Assembly: GCF_001270265.1 (NCBI RefSeq)
Contig: NZ_LGAP01000011.1
Location: 120,649 to 184,648, forward strand
From: Ensifer adhaerens
GTDB lineage: Bacteria > Pseudomonadota > Alphaproteobacteria > Rhizobiales > Rhizobiaceae
Direction: 5' to 3'
DNA: 64,000 nt
The first letter of the stretch is position 1, and every line of letters begins with the position of its first letter. Both the position numbers and the translations under genes were made by a program. Of this stretch, positions 17,479 through 26,992 are shown piece by piece. Below the pieces are notes generated by a model that had not been told where the DNA came from, ran no database searches, and saw nothing but the letters and a program-made list of their open reading frames with translations.

Positions 17479-18756
17479 ATGGAGAACGTGGCAAAAGCCT
17501 TTTTCGAAACCAACGTCGAGGAGCGCGATCCGCTCGTCGCAGACGCGCTCGCAAGCGAACGCGCACGCCAGCAGAACCAGATCGAGCTGATCGCATCCGA
17601 GAACATCGTGAGCCGCGCAGTCCTCGATGCTCTCGGGCACGAGATGACCAACAAGACGCTGGAAGGATACCCGGGCAACCGCTTCCACGGCGGCGGTGAG
17701 TTTGTCGACGTCGTTGAGCAGGCTGCGATCGATCGCGCCAAAGAGCTGTTCGGCTGCGCCTATGCCAACGTACAGCCGCACTCCGGCACCCAGGCGAACC
17801 TGGCGGTATTCTTCCTCTTGATGAAGCCGGGCGAAAAGGTTCTCTCGCTCGATCTCGCAGCAGGTGGACACCTTTCGCACGGAATGAAGGGCAACTTGTC
17901 GGGCCGCTGGTTCGAAGCGCACAACTACAACGTAAACGCCCAGAACGAAGTCATCGACTATGATGAGATGGAGCGCATCGCGGACGAAGTGCGCCCCAAG
18001 CTTCTGATCACGGGCGGCTCGGCCTATCCGCGCGAACTCGACTTCGAACGTATGTCGAAGATCGCTAAAAAGGTCGGCGCGTACTTCATGGTCGACATGG
18101 CTCACATCGCTGGCTTGGTTGCTGGCGGCGCGCACCCCTCACCGTTTCCGCACGCTGATATCGTGACCTGCACGACCACGAAGACCCTCCGCGGCCCCCG
18201 TGGCGGCCTTATCCTGACGAACAACGAAGAATGGTTCAAGAGACTGCAGGCTGCGGTGTTCCCGGGTGTCCAGGGATCGCTACACAGCAACGTTCTCGCC
18301 GCGAAAGCCATCTGCCTCGGCGAAGCCCTGCGTGATGATTTCAAAGTTTACGCCCATCAGGTGAAAGCCAACGCGAAGGCTCTGGCCGAGACACTCGCCG
18401 ACCGTGGCATCCGTATCGTTTCCGGCGGTACCGACACCCACATCGTCCTGCTCGACCTCTCGAGCAAGGGCTTGAACGGCAAGCGGGTCGAGGTCGTGCT
18501 GGCTCGCGCCAACATCACATCGAACAAGAACCCGATCCCCGGTGACAGCCCGCGTCCGGCAGAATGGGTCGGCATGCGTCTCGGTACGTCCGCGGCCACG
18601 ACGCGTGGCCTCAAGGAAGAGGAGTTCAAGGCGCTAGGTACGGTCATCGCCGATCTGATCGAGGCAGAGGCCGCAGGCACGGCAGACGATGTCGCTGACG
18701 GTGCCAAGGCAGTTGTCGCCGACCTCACCCGCCGGTTCCCGGTTTACGGGCACTGA
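17479..18756 (+). CDS. glyA: Serine hydroxymethyltransferase
   Basis: A PLP enzyme that interconverts L-serine plus tetrahydrofolate with glycine plus 5,10-methylene-tetrahydrofolate in the cytoplasm. At 425 residues it is the normal length. The PLP lysine is K235 in TTTKTLRGPRGG; other motifs are IELIASENIVSRAVL, NVQPHSGTQANLAVF and VDMAHIAGLVAGG. GGAGAGG lies just upstream. It heads the operon glyA-folD-purU, so here it probably feeds one-carbon units from serine or glycine breakdown rather than serving as the housekeeping copy. Confidence 0.96.
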   Translation: MENVAKAFFETNVEERDPLVADALASERARQQNQIELIASENIVSRAVLDALGHEMTNKTLEGYPGNRFHGGGEFVDVVEQAAIDRAKELFGCAYANVQPHSGTQANLAVFFLLMKPGEKVLSLDLAAGGHLSHGMKGNLSGRWFEAHNYNVNAQNEVIDYDEMERIADEVRPKLLITGGSAYPRELDFERMSKIAKKVGAYFMVDMAHIAGLVAGGAHPSPFPHADIVTCTTTKTLRGPRGGLILTNNEEWFKRLQAAVFPGVQGSLHSNVLAAKAICLGEALRDDFKVYAHQVKANAKALAETLADRGIRIVSGGTDTHIVLLDLSSKGLNGKRVEVVLARANITSNKNPIPGDSPRPAEWVGMRLGTSAATTRGLKEEEFKALGTVIADLIEAEAAGTADDVADGAKAVVADLTRRFPVYGH

Positions 18757-18838
18757 TCTCTGACCATATCGCCGGGACGCTTAGTGCATGCCTACACGGC
18801 GCGATCCTCCAAATCCAACACATGGGAGAGCTAGCGAG

Positions 18839-19753
18839 ATGGGAATGGACAGACTCCAACGAGCCGAGGTGATTGACGGCAAGGCTTTCGCAAACGGCCT
18901 GCTCGAGAAGATTAAGACAGACGTCGCATCGCTTCAGGCCGAAACCGGTGCTGTTCCGGGCCTCGCCGTCGTCCTCGTGGGCGACGATCCGGCAAGTGCT
19001 GTTTACGTCGCCTCCAAGCACAGGCAGACAGTCGCTGCGGGAATGAGGTCGTTTGAGCACAGATTGCCCGCGGACATTTCGCAGTCTCATCTGATGGCGC
19101 TGATCGACGGTCTGAACAACCATCCCGATGTCCACGGCATTCTTGTCCAACTGCCCCTGCCGCAGCACCTCGATCCGACCGCGGTCATCCAGGCGATCAA
19201 CCCTGACAAGGACGTCGACGGCTTTCACATCTCAAACGCCGGGCGTCTCGCGACGGGTCAGTCCGCGCTCGTACCGTGCACCCCGCTGGGCTGCATGATG
19301 CTCCTCAAAGATCGCCTCGGCGAAGACCTTTCTGGCCTGAACGCCGTGGTAGTCGGCAAGTCCAATATCGTCGGCAAGCCCATGGCGCAGATGCTGATGA
19401 ACGCCAACTGCACGGTGACAGTCGCTCATTCCAAGACCCGGAATACCCCGGACCTCTGCCGGACGGCGGATATCATCGTTGTGGCCGTCGGCCGGCCGGG
19501 TCTCGTGCGCGGTGACTGGATCAAGCCGGGAGCAGTGGTGATCGACGTCGGCATCAATCGCGTCCTGGAGGACGGAAAATCCCGGATCGTGGGCGACGTC
19601 GCCTACACCGAGGCGGATCATGCTGCCGCCATCACCCCCGTACCGGGCGGCGTCGGCCCGATGACGATCGCCTGCCTTCTGTCCAATACCGTAACAGCCT
19701 TCCGCCGCCAGCATGACCTCGCGGCCTATACAAACGAACGGAATCGACCATGA
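18839..19753 (+). CDS. folD: Methylenetetrahydrofolate dehydrogenase/cyclohydrolase
   Basis: A bifunctional enzyme: NADP-dependent oxidation of 5,10-methylene-THF to 5,10-methenyl-THF, then hydrolysis to 10-formyl-THF. The start at 18839 ([18 protein letters not shown]) follows GGGAGAG, giving 304 residues. Motifs are [26 protein letters not shown], the active-site [14 protein letters not shown] and the C-terminal [10 protein letters not shown]. It uses the product of glyA and supplies purU, with which it overlaps by four bases. Confidence 0.95.
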   Translation: MGMDRLQRAEVIDGKAFANGLLEKIKTDVASLQAETGAVPGLAVVLVGDDPASAVYVASKHRQTVAAGMRSFEHRLPADISQSHLMALIDGLNNHPDVHGILVQLPLPQHLDPTAVIQAINPDKDVDGFHISNAGRLATGQSALVPCTPLGCMMLLKDRLGEDLSGLNAVVVGKSNIVGKPMAQMLMNANCTVTVAHSKTRNTPDLCRTADIIVVAVGRPGLVRGDWIKPGAVVIDVGINRVLEDGKSRIVGDVAYTEADHAAAITPVPGGVGPMTIACLLSNTVTAFRRQHDLAAYTNERNRP

Positions 19754-20646
19754 CCAGCAGCAAGCTTCGCTACGCCTTGCGCGTCGCCTGCCCATCGATC
19801 CGCGGAGTTACCGCAGCCATCGCGTCCTACCTTTCGCAAAACGGATGCAACATTTCCGACAGCGCCCAGTTCGACGACGGGGATACGGGCCGCTACTTCA
19901 TGCGCATCAGCTTCCAGTCCGAAGAGGGCCGCTCGCTTGAAGAACTTCGTGATGGCTTTTCAGCGATCGCCGCCAAGTACGAGGCGAATGCCGAGTTCTT
20001 CGACGAGACCGCGAAGAAGAAGGTGATCCTGATGGTATCGCGCTTCGGTCACTGCCTGAACGACCTTCTTTATCGGTGGCGGATCGGCGCGCTGCCGATC
20101 GACCTCGTCGGCGTCATCTCAAATCACATGGACTACCAGCGCGTCGTCGTAAACCATGACATTCCGTTCCACTGCATCAAAGTGACGAAGGAGAACAAGC
20201 CGGTCGCCGAAGTGGCGCAGATGAAGATCGTCGAGGACAGCGGCGCTGAACTGATCGTTCTTGCGCGCTACATGCAGGTCCTATCCGACGAAATGTGCAA
20301 GAAAATGTCCGGCAGGATCATCAATATCCATCATTCGTTCCTGCCCAGCTTCAAGGGTGCCAACCCCTACAAGCAAGCGTTTGAGCGCGGCGTGAAGTTG
20401 ATCGGTGCGACTTCGCATTACGTAACCGCCGACCTCGACGAAGGCCCGATCATCGAGCAAGACACCGTTCGGGTGACCCACGCCCAGAACGCAGACGACT
20501 ACGTGAGCCTGGGCCGCGACGTGGAGAGCCAGGTTCTGGCGCGCGCCATCCACGCCCACATCCACGGGCGCGTCTTCATCAACGGGAACAAGACCGTCGT
20601 CTTCCCACCATCTCCGGGCTCTTATGCTTCGGAACGCATGGGCTGA
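19750..20646 (+). CDS. purU: Formyltetrahydrofolate deformylase
   Basis: This enzyme hydrolyses 10-formyl-THF to formate and THF. It has 298 residues. An N-terminal ACT domain (about 8-85: [21 protein letters not shown]) may sense glycine or methionine, and a formyltransferase-like catalytic domain follows with NHMDYQRVV and [16 protein letters not shown]. Its ATGA overlap with folD implies translational coupling. The trio glyA-folD-purU is often found with glycine betaine/sarcosine demethylation genes; those are not present here, so serine/glycine disposal is the more likely use. Confidence 0.94.
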   Translation: MTSSKLRYALRVACPSIRGVTAAIASYLSQNGCNISDSAQFDDGDTGRYFMRISFQSEEGRSLEELRDGFSAIAAKYEANAEFFDETAKKKVILMVSRFGHCLNDLLYRWRIGALPIDLVGVISNHMDYQRVVVNHDIPFHCIKVTKENKPVAEVAQMKIVEDSGAELIVLARYMQVLSDEMCKKMSGRIINIHHSFLPSFKGANPYKQAFERGVKLIGATSHYVTADLDEGPIIEQDTVRVTHAQNADDYVSLGRDVESQVLARAIHAHIHGRVFINGNKTVVFPPSPGSYASERMG

Positions 20647-20720
20647 CGTCGATCCAACCGCAGTAATTCAAAGCGTCCTGAAGTCTGGTCCAGGTTTCCT
20701 GGTTGACCACAGGTGCGAGC

Positions 20721-20777
20721 GTGAAAGTCGCAGTTCTCGGAGCCGGGATAATCGCCGTGACATCCGCCTACCAACTC
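20721..20777 (+). pseudogene. N-terminal fragment of a DadA-type D-amino-acid dehydrogenase
   Basis: Starting with GTG, the frame reads VKVAVLGAGIIAVTSAYQL, the FAD-binding N-terminus of D-amino-acid dehydrogenases (normally MKVAVLGAGIIGVTSAYQLA). The middle glycine of GAGIIG is replaced by alanine and the homology ends after about 19 codons. It is a short remnant of a gene of more than 410 residues. It would fit a former D-amino-acid pathway with dsdA. Confidence 0.6.
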
Positions 20778-20885
20778 CCACGTTCGATGCGTCTGCGGCT
20801 TCACAATCAGATGTCGATCTGGATTTACAATGCCGCTGACGGGTGGGCATCCGACACCGTTGTCGCCGACATCAACCCCAGATGC

Positions 20886-21165
20886 TCACCTGCCCGCCCT
20901 GACCAGCGACCGCGCGATATCGATGATGTCGTCTCTCGCGGCCGTCGGGTCATCCTTTGACCAGGCGACACCGAGCCCAATGCGAAAGTCGACGCCCCTC
21001 GAAATTGCGGTTGGGTAGGTCCAGCGTCCGTTCCGGCGCCCAGCCAACGCCAAGACCGGCCGAGACAAGCGACACCAGTGAGAAGGTGTCACAAAGGAGA
21101 AGATCAAGGCCGCGTTCGCTGCACACGACATCGAAATCACAAACGGCGACTACATCGGTGTGCAA
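20886..21165 (-). pseudogene. C-terminal remnant of a LysR-family regulator
   Basis: The minus strand reads LVSLVSAGLGVGWAPERTLD, then LPNRNFEGR, and, after a frame change, LGVAWSKDDPTAARDDIIDI. This is the end of a LysR effector-binding domain. The N-terminal DNA-binding part is absent and at least one frameshift lies near 20960. It looks like a decaying gene next to the dadA fragment, with which it may once have formed a divergent pair. Confidence 0.6.
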
Positions 21166-21489
21166 CTTCTCCTACATAAACCTAGGGACTAGTGCCGCCA
21201 TCTGGGGCGGCGAAGCCGTCGCAAGGCGGAAGGGCAAACGGTTCCGATGAATACATTGTGCAATCCTTTCATAACAGTCGGGGCGCGACGACCAAAATCA
21301 CGAACGGCTGGACCGCTTCAGCGTTTCAACGGACTGATCTGGGCAAGGGTCCGAACGCCACAAGGCTTTTCAACTAGGATTCCCCCAGCGGATTAATTCT
21401 CGCAAAACTTGCATAAAGCGAAGCGGCTCATTAGTCACACGGCACGCAAGGATTCGTTGTCAGTCTTGTTTGGGGGAAGGACAGAAATC

Positions 21490-23646
21490 GTGCCGCAAGC
21501 AGAAATTGGAACCGGCCGGGGCGGTCGCAAAGCGCTTTTGGCCACCGTGGCGGTAATCCCCCTCGCAACGGCGGGGGCAACCGCCGGCGAGTTCATTCTC
21601 CCACAGGCAGCCGCTAGATTTCTTTTCGAGGGCGGGGGCAAGGCAGGGTCGGGTGAAGCGGGCTTTCTCGGGCGCATTCATATGCGTGACGTTACAATTC
21701 CCGTCGCCAGCGGCGCCAGCGCGCGCGTCGCTGCGATCGACGGGCGACCCACGATTTCCTTCCTGAAAGGCGGGTTCGCGCTCAAGGGTATCGAGCTCGA
21801 TCTGGCGATGGGCAAGATTTCCGTTCCGCAGGCGAGCGTCGAGGAGCCCAATTTCGGCACAGACGCCCGGGCGAAGACCGGCGATCAAGCCGACGTGACG
21901 CCGCTGAAACGCATTGAACGTTTTGCGGCGAAGCGTGTCCTGGCACCGGAGGTTACGGTCAGCCAGTTGGTCGCCGGCTCCGAACAGAAGACCGTCTACA
22001 AGAATGTTGCTTTGGAGGATATCGCCAGCGGTCGCGTGGCACGCTATTCCGCAAGCGGGGCGAGCTTCGGTTTGAAGCTGGACATCCCGAATGGAGAAGG
22101 CGCACCGAAGCGGGAGGAAATGAACGGCTCCATGGGCGCCATGAGCGGCAAGGATTTTGACGCCGCCTATCTCGTCCGGATATACGGGGAAAAGGCCGGT
22201 CCTGACGACAAGGAACCCAAACCACTCTACGGCCCGATCTCGGTCAAGAATATCGTGCTATCGCACGGCACGTCGCATTTCAGCTACGACGAGCTGCGCA
22301 GCAGCGGCTTGAGCGTCCGCATGCCGACCGAACCACTTCTCGAAACACTTGAGAAACTGCAATCGTTCGATCTGGACACACTGCCGCCTGCCGAGCGTCA
22401 GGCATTTTTCAAACGCGTCCTTTCGCTCGCCGACATCATCGGCAAGGGCGACATCGAGATGCTCGGTCTCAAGACGCAGATCTCCGAAGAGGATGACGGC
22501 GGCGAGAGCAAGACAATTAAACTGGCCATCGACAAGATGGCGGTTCAGCTCGAAGGCCATACCTTCGACGGTGCCATGCACGGCGTTTTCATCGGCGAAG
22601 GCGCCGACTACGCCAAGTTCTCAGAAGCGAGCATCAGGGGTTTCTCCTGGGAACCGACCATGGAAGCGCTGACGAAGCTGGCAGAGTTGAATGAAGAGCA
22701 ACTCGAAGACTTCCCCCTCACAACGCTCATGCCGGAATTCGGCACGATCCGGTTGAAGGGCTTGGACATCGACATGCCTGGGGAGACAGCAACTGTGCCG
22801 GGCAGCGAAGCCGGCGAGGAAGAACAAGGCGCAACCGGCACTGACCCAGCCCCATCTGCAAGCGACGAGGCATTGCCCGACGCGGATCCGTCGAATGGGG
22901 CAGACGACCTGGACGCTCCATTGGACGAGGCACCGGTGGACCAAGCTACCATGCCTTCCGTCCCTGAGCGCATACGGTTCACACTGGACAGCTATGAGGT
23001 GGCACTGACCAAGCCCCGCAACGGAATCCCGACGCAAGTCCGCATCGCCTATCAGGACCTCAGCGTGCCCGTTCCGTCGGACGCCAAAGACGAAGGCTCC
23101 AAGGCGCTGCGCCAGCTGGGTTTTGACAATCTAGTCTTTTCTTCCAACGTGGAACTGGCCTGGGACGAGCCGAAGGAGAACCTTGTCATCAAGGAGATTT
23201 CCTTGAGCGGCAAGGACATGGGCAGCCTTTCCTTCTCCGGGATCATGGGCGGTGTCACCACGGACTTCTTCTCCGGCGACATGACCGCCTCTCAGATGGC
23301 ACTCTTCGGCCTCACGGCCCGGGAGGCGAAGCTCAAGATCGAGGACAAGGGGATCATGGCCAAGGGCATCAAGCTCTATGCCGATGAGAACGGCCTGACC
23401 GAAGACAGCGTGCGCGGAATTCTTGTGATGATGACGACCGCGGGTCTGCAGCAGTTTGCGTCCACTCAACCGAAACTGCAGGAGGCAGCCATGGCCCTTT
23501 CTCAGTTCATCACCAAGCCGGGAACCTTTACCCTGACGGTCAAGGCCAAGGACGCCGCCGGCATCAGTGCGCTTGAACTGGTCGGAGCCGCAGAGCATCC
23601 CGCCCTTCTTCTCGACAAGGTCGATCTCGGCGCTACCGCGCAATAG
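21490..23646 (+). CDS. Large exported protein of unknown function
   Basis: 718 residues from the GTG at 21490, chosen because a strong ribosome site (GGAAGGA) lies about 9 bases upstream and a signal/anchor segment follows soon after (KALLATVAVIPLATAGATAG, residues ~14-33). The mature part is mostly beta-rich and repetitive in tone (GKISVPQASVEEP, IKGVS-like strands, FDNLVFSSNVELAW). An acidic low-complexity linker near residues 425-490 (ADPSNGADDLDAPLDEAP) separates two halves. It may be a periplasmic AsmA-like or lipid-related protein, but I recognise no family signature. It stands alone and is followed by a hairpin. Confidence 0.75.
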   Translation: MPQAEIGTGRGGRKALLATVAVIPLATAGATAGEFILPQAAARFLFEGGGKAGSGEAGFLGRIHMRDVTIPVASGASARVAAIDGRPTISFLKGGFALKGIELDLAMGKISVPQASVEEPNFGTDARAKTGDQADVTPLKRIERFAAKRVLAPEVTVSQLVAGSEQKTVYKNVALEDIASGRVARYSASGASFGLKLDIPNGEGAPKREEMNGSMGAMSGKDFDAAYLVRIYGEKAGPDDKEPKPLYGPISVKNIVLSHGTSHFSYDELRSSGLSVRMPTEPLLETLEKLQSFDLDTLPPAERQAFFKRVLSLADIIGKGDIEMLGLKTQISEEDDGGESKTIKLAIDKMAVQLEGHTFDGAMHGVFIGEGADYAKFSEASIRGFSWEPTMEALTKLAELNEEQLEDFPLTTLMPEFGTIRLKGLDIDMPGETATVPGSEAGEEEQGATGTDPAPSASDEALPDADPSNGADDLDAPLDEAPVDQATMPSVPERIRFTLDSYEVALTKPRNGIPTQVRIAYQDLSVPVPSDAKDEGSKALRQLGFDNLVFSSNVELAWDEPKENLVIKEISLSGKDMGSLSFSGIMGGVTTDFFSGDMTASQMALFGLTAREAKLKIEDKGIMAKGIKLYADENGLTEDSVRGILVMMTTAGLQQFASTQPKLQEAAMALSQFITKPGTFTLTVKAKDAAGISALELVGAAEHPALLLDKVDLGATAQ

Positions 23647-23655
23647 AGGAACAAC

Positions 23656-23673
23656 GGGCTCCGAACGGAGCCC
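23656..23673 (+). terminator. Hairpin behind the large unknown gene
   Basis: GGGCTCCG and CGGAGCCC flank AA, ten bases after the TAG of the preceding gene. There is no T-run, so it would be a weak intrinsic terminator or an RNA end stabiliser. Confidence 0.5.
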
Positions 23674-24196
23674 GACTTGCCTCTGCCTGCTTGTTCACCT
23701 GAAATGATGTCGCATATGATTGGCCCGCTTGCAACGAGAGGCAGGCTTGGTTCGGATTGGTGAAGATCGGATACCAGCACTGAAGCTGCTTTCGATCGTG
23801 CGAAAGCACGGTCTCGAAATGCTGTCCTGAGAACACGACCGCGAAAACGTCAACCTTGGCGTGCTGTTGCAGTCGATACATTATGCGATTTTCGACGTAC
23901 CAAAGGTACATCCTCGCAAGAAGCCGTGCACAGGGCTCGAGAAGAATGGCTCCTCCGACCCAAAGCAGACCTCTCTTGTCCCCGCTTGCCTTGAGAACGG
24001 TCTGCTCAACGGAGGGATGTTGCGGGGACTGCTAGCAGGTCTGACCCGACAAGCGACCGTTAACTTGACCGCCCCAAGCGATGTATGTTTCATTTTTGCC
24101 ATGAAGGCGGTTGGATCGAAGAATTGCAGATCACCTGGCCTCCTTCGACGGATCTCTTTTGAGAAATTGTCCGCCCTAGACTTCCCGGAGACGCAA
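23674..24196. other. Stretch without a convincing gene
   Basis: A minus-strand stretch around 23800-23911 (WYVENRIMYRLQQHAKVDVF, then AVVFSGQHFETVL) has the flavour of a RelE/ParE toxin C-terminus but lacks a start and the rest of the gene. A 25-codon plus-strand frame at 24084 (MFHFCHEGGWIEELQITWPP) is too short to assign. I treat the region as decayed sequence. Confidence 0.35.
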
Positions 24197-24793
24197 ATGA
24201 TTCGGCTTGAGCCACCGCTACGATTTGCAAGCGAAGCAGATGCAAGGGAATTGGCTGATCTCGTCAACTTCGCTGGCGAGGGTCTGCCCCTGTACATTTG
24301 GGAGGGACTTGCAAAGGACGGTCAGGATCCTTGGGAGGTTGGCCGCGCTCGGCAAACAGAAAGGGTGCGCGAGGGCCAAATCGTGGTTGTGGACTTTGGA
24401 GACGGTGCCGTGGCAAGCCTGACTGGCTATCCGATCGGCTCGGAGCCCAAGCCAATTGGCGATGACTTCCCCGCCCTGTTCCGGCCGCTTCAAGAACTGG
24501 AGAACAAGGCCCTCGAAAGCTGGTATGTCAATGTGTTGGCCTGCTACCCCGAATACCGAGGGCAAGGACTTGGTTCACGCCTACTCAATCTGGCAGAACA
24601 AATAGCTCGGGATGGGGAGCTGCGGCGGATGAGTGTCATCGTCGCCAACAATAATGCAGGTGCAAGACGACTATATGAGCGACATGGCTACGAAGAAGTC
24701 GCAGCACTCCCCTGTGTGAAGGAAGGCTGGGAAACCTATACAGAGCACTGGGTGCTTCTGACTAAGCCGCTTAGTCTAGTGGATCACTGCTAA
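24197..24793 (+). CDS. GNAT-family N-acetyltransferase
   Basis: 198 residues from the ATG at 24197, which follows GGAG by 7 bases. The GNAT fold is clear: substrate-side N-terminus (FASEADARELADLVNFAGEG), VNVLACYPEYRGQGLGSRLL as the acetyl-CoA loop (Q/R-x-x-G-x-G/A), and the C-terminal VIVANNNAGARRLYERHGYE. It transfers acetyl from acetyl-CoA to an amine of unknown identity. It is an isolated gene, transcribed alone. Confidence 0.85.
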   Translation: MIRLEPPLRFASEADARELADLVNFAGEGLPLYIWEGLAKDGQDPWEVGRARQTERVREGQIVVVDFGDGAVASLTGYPIGSEPKPIGDDFPALFRPLQELENKALESWYVNVLACYPEYRGQGLGSRLLNLAEQIARDGELRRMSVIVANNNAGARRLYERHGYEEVAALPCVKEGWETYTEHWVLLTKPLSLVDHC

Positions 24794-24831
24794 GTCCGCT
24801 TTCCACCCCCGTTCGAGAGGATCGGCCCTTG

Positions 24832-24848
24832 CCGCTGCAACGCAGCGG
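24832..24848 (+). terminator. Hairpin behind the GNAT gene
   Basis: CCGCTGC (24832-24838) and GCAGCGG (24842-24848) with an AAC loop, about 40 bases behind the GNAT stop. There is no T-run. It may end the GNAT transcript weakly. Confidence 0.35.
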
Positions 24849-24959
24849 AAGCCGACTGCGCATCCCCCGCCTTGAACGGATGTGAACCAACAAGCCGCCT
24901 ATTTCTTCGCGTGACTTGAAATCTAGCGAGACCGGTCGGGGCTTCCCGCCACTCGGGCC

Positions 24960-25853
24960 TCAGCGATCTTCGTCCGCAGGGTCATGCGCTTGTTGGAAAC
25001 AGCCGATCAGCATGTCGGTCAGCACACGCACCTTCCGCGCCGGATGCTGACCCGGCGGGCGAATGACATAAACGCCTGCCGGAGGGGGCGGATGGCGTGT
25101 CATGACCGGAACCAGCGCGCCGGAGGCGACATGATCATCGATGACGCCATCGGGGATCCAGGCGATGCCTAGCCCTTTCAAAGCCGCGGCAAGGAGAGCC
25201 ATGGCGTTGTCGGCCTTGAAGCGCCCCCGCGGGTAGACCGTGACAATCTCCTCTCCATCCATGAATTGCCAGGCCTCCGTTCCCTGCATAAGGGCCTCGT
25301 GGGTGGCGAGATCCTCCGGCTTTTCGGGAGACCCATACTTCTTGATATAGTCGGCGCTTGCGACCAGCTTCCCGTAGATCGGCCCGACGCGCCTTGCGAT
25401 CAGGTTGGAATCCTGCAGATAGCCGACGCGGATCGCGCAATCGAAGCCCTCGGCGATGAGATCGACGAAGCGATCGCTATAGGCGGTTTGGATCTGGAGC
25501 TGCGGGTGGCGTTGGGCCATGTCCGCGAGCACGGGCGCGAAGTGGGTCGGGCCGAAAGACAGCGGCACGGCCACTCTCAGGCGGCCGCGAAGGTCACCGG
25601 CGGGCAGGATCGTTTCCCTGGCGATGTCGATCTCGGCACAGACTCTCGCCGCATGATCCCGAAAAGTGATCCCGGCCTCGGTGAGAGCAGCGCCGCGGGT
25701 CGTACGTGCCAGAAGCTGGACGCCGAGGTCCGCTTCGAGCCGGGCGAGCCGCCGGCTGACGATCGACTTGGAGACGCCGAGCCGGCGCGCGGCGGGCGAA
25801 ACGCCTCCGGCATTGGCGACCTCGACGAATGTCTGCAGCTCTTCGATGTCCAT
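24960..25853 (-). CDS. LysR-family transcriptional regulator, divergent from the hydrolase
   Basis: 297 residues from the ATG at 25853 (MDIEELQTFVEVANAGGVSP). HTH: AARRLGVSKSIVSRRLARLE. The effector domain begins near residue 90 (GRLRVAVPLSFGPTHFAPVL) and includes AEGFDCAIRVGYL. This is the CrgA/PtxR-like subgroup. It is transcribed away from a cysteine hydrolase whose ATG is 154 bases off, so it very likely regulates that gene. Confidence 0.88.
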   Translation of the reverse strand: MDIEELQTFVEVANAGGVSPAARRLGVSKSIVSRRLARLEADLGVQLLARTTRGAALTEAGITFRDHAARVCAEIDIARETILPAGDLRGRLRVAVPLSFGPTHFAPVLADMAQRHPQLQIQTAYSDRFVDLIAEGFDCAIRVGYLQDSNLIARRVGPIYGKLVASADYIKKYGSPEKPEDLATHEALMQGTEAWQFMDGEEIVTVYPRGRFKADNAMALLAAALKGLGIAWIPDGVIDDHVASGALVPVMTRHPPPPAGVYVIRPPGQHPARKVRVLTDMLIGCFQQAHDPADEDR

Positions 25854-26007
25854 TTTGGCGTTCCCCGTTGCGCGACACAGCATGGCAGAGGCGAGCACTA
25901 CCGTATCGCGATGGGGAATGACAGTGTCCGGTACGGAGGCGGCGCGGCTGTCAGCGCAAGTCTTTCGTCGAACCAAACTCACACAAACGTCAGCAGAGGA
26001 TCCCTTC

Positions 26008-26661
26008 ATGACCTTTCGTAATGGCCTTGCTTCGCTTCTTCGTCCCAAAGACTCGGTACTCGTTCTGATCGACCACCAGCCCTACCAGCTCGCGAACCTG
26101 AACAGCCACGATCCGCAGGCGGTGGTCAACAATTCGACCGCCCTGGCGAAGGCTGCCAAGCTCTTCGGCGTCCCCACCATCCTGACGAGCGTGGTCGCGG
26201 CGAGGGGCGGTCTCCTCTTCCCGCAGATTACCGATGTCTTTCCCGGCCAGGAGGTGATCGACCGGACGTTCATCAACACCTGGGAGGACCAGAAGGTTGT
26301 GGATGCGGTCAAGGCGACGGGCCGCAAGCAGTTGATCATAGCCGGCCTGTGGACCGAGATCTGCGTCGCGATGCCGGTAATCCAGGCCCTCGGCGAAGGT
26401 TGGGATGTCACGGTCATCACCGACGCGTCGGGCGGCACGTCGGTCGAGGCCCACGAGGTGGCCATCCAGCGCATGATTGCGGCCGGCGCGAACATGATGA
26501 CCTGGCTGGCGCTGGCATCCGAGTGGCAGCGCGACTGGGCTCGTATCGAAACTGCGGGCAAGATGACAGAAGTGCTCGGGCAGCATGCGGCTGGCAGCGG
26601 CATCGCGTATCTGTGGGAGCAGCAGCTGCTTAACACGCCGGTGCCAAGCACCGCGGGCTGA
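26008..26661 (+). CDS. Isochorismatase-like cysteine hydrolase (YcaC type)
   Basis: 217 residues from the ATG at 26008. Cysteine-hydrolase family: catalytic Asp D22 in VLVLIDHQPYQ and nucleophile C119 in GLWTEICVAMPV; ITDASGGTSVEAHEVAIQRM is a C-terminal family motif. Such proteins hydrolyse amides, carbamates or related small molecules, but the substrate of YcaC-type members is mostly unknown. The typical partner, a divergent LysR gene, is present. No signal peptide. Confidence 0.85.
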   Translation: MTFRNGLASLLRPKDSVLVLIDHQPYQLANLNSHDPQAVVNNSTALAKAAKLFGVPTILTSVVAARGGLLFPQITDVFPGQEVIDRTFINTWEDQKVVDAVKATGRKQLIIAGLWTEICVAMPVIQALGEGWDVTVITDASGGTSVEAHEVAIQRMIAAGANMMTWLALASEWQRDWARIETAGKMTEVLGQHAAGSGIAYLWEQQLLNTPVPSTAG

Positions 26662-26992
26662 TCTGGGCGGGGATGACGGGACCATTGAGGTAAAACTCAC
26701 CGTTTTATCGATCCTCGTCATCCCCTCTTGATACGAAGGCCGCCCATGCGCGGATGCCAGTGGCCAGCATGATCGATCAACGACCACCTGCCGCGCTGCT
26801 TTCGTCAAAATGCGGGTCGGAAGCCAAGCGGCCCTTAGGCCGACCTGGCACATTGCTTTAGCGTCGGATTTCAGCGGGCATCCTCCCCGATCTCGCTTCG
26901 GGCGAGCTTCTATCATCAGATGGCCTACCTCATCGAGGATGATTGGGGTCTTGAACGGAACCGAACCGCTGACGCGCGCCTGCAGTCGTCGC
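26662..26992. other. Intergenic region, no gene seen
   Basis: The 331 bases behind the hydrolase hold no convincing gene. A plus-strand open frame extends back from the next gene to 26810 but reads as basic, non-protein-like sequence and has no ribosome site. Confidence 0.4.

Noticed and set aside
16450..18135. A long minus-strand frame extending the LysR gene through glyA
   Set aside because: The part beyond 17346 is antisense to glyA; the LysR start at 17346 has a good ribosome site and the proper N-terminus.
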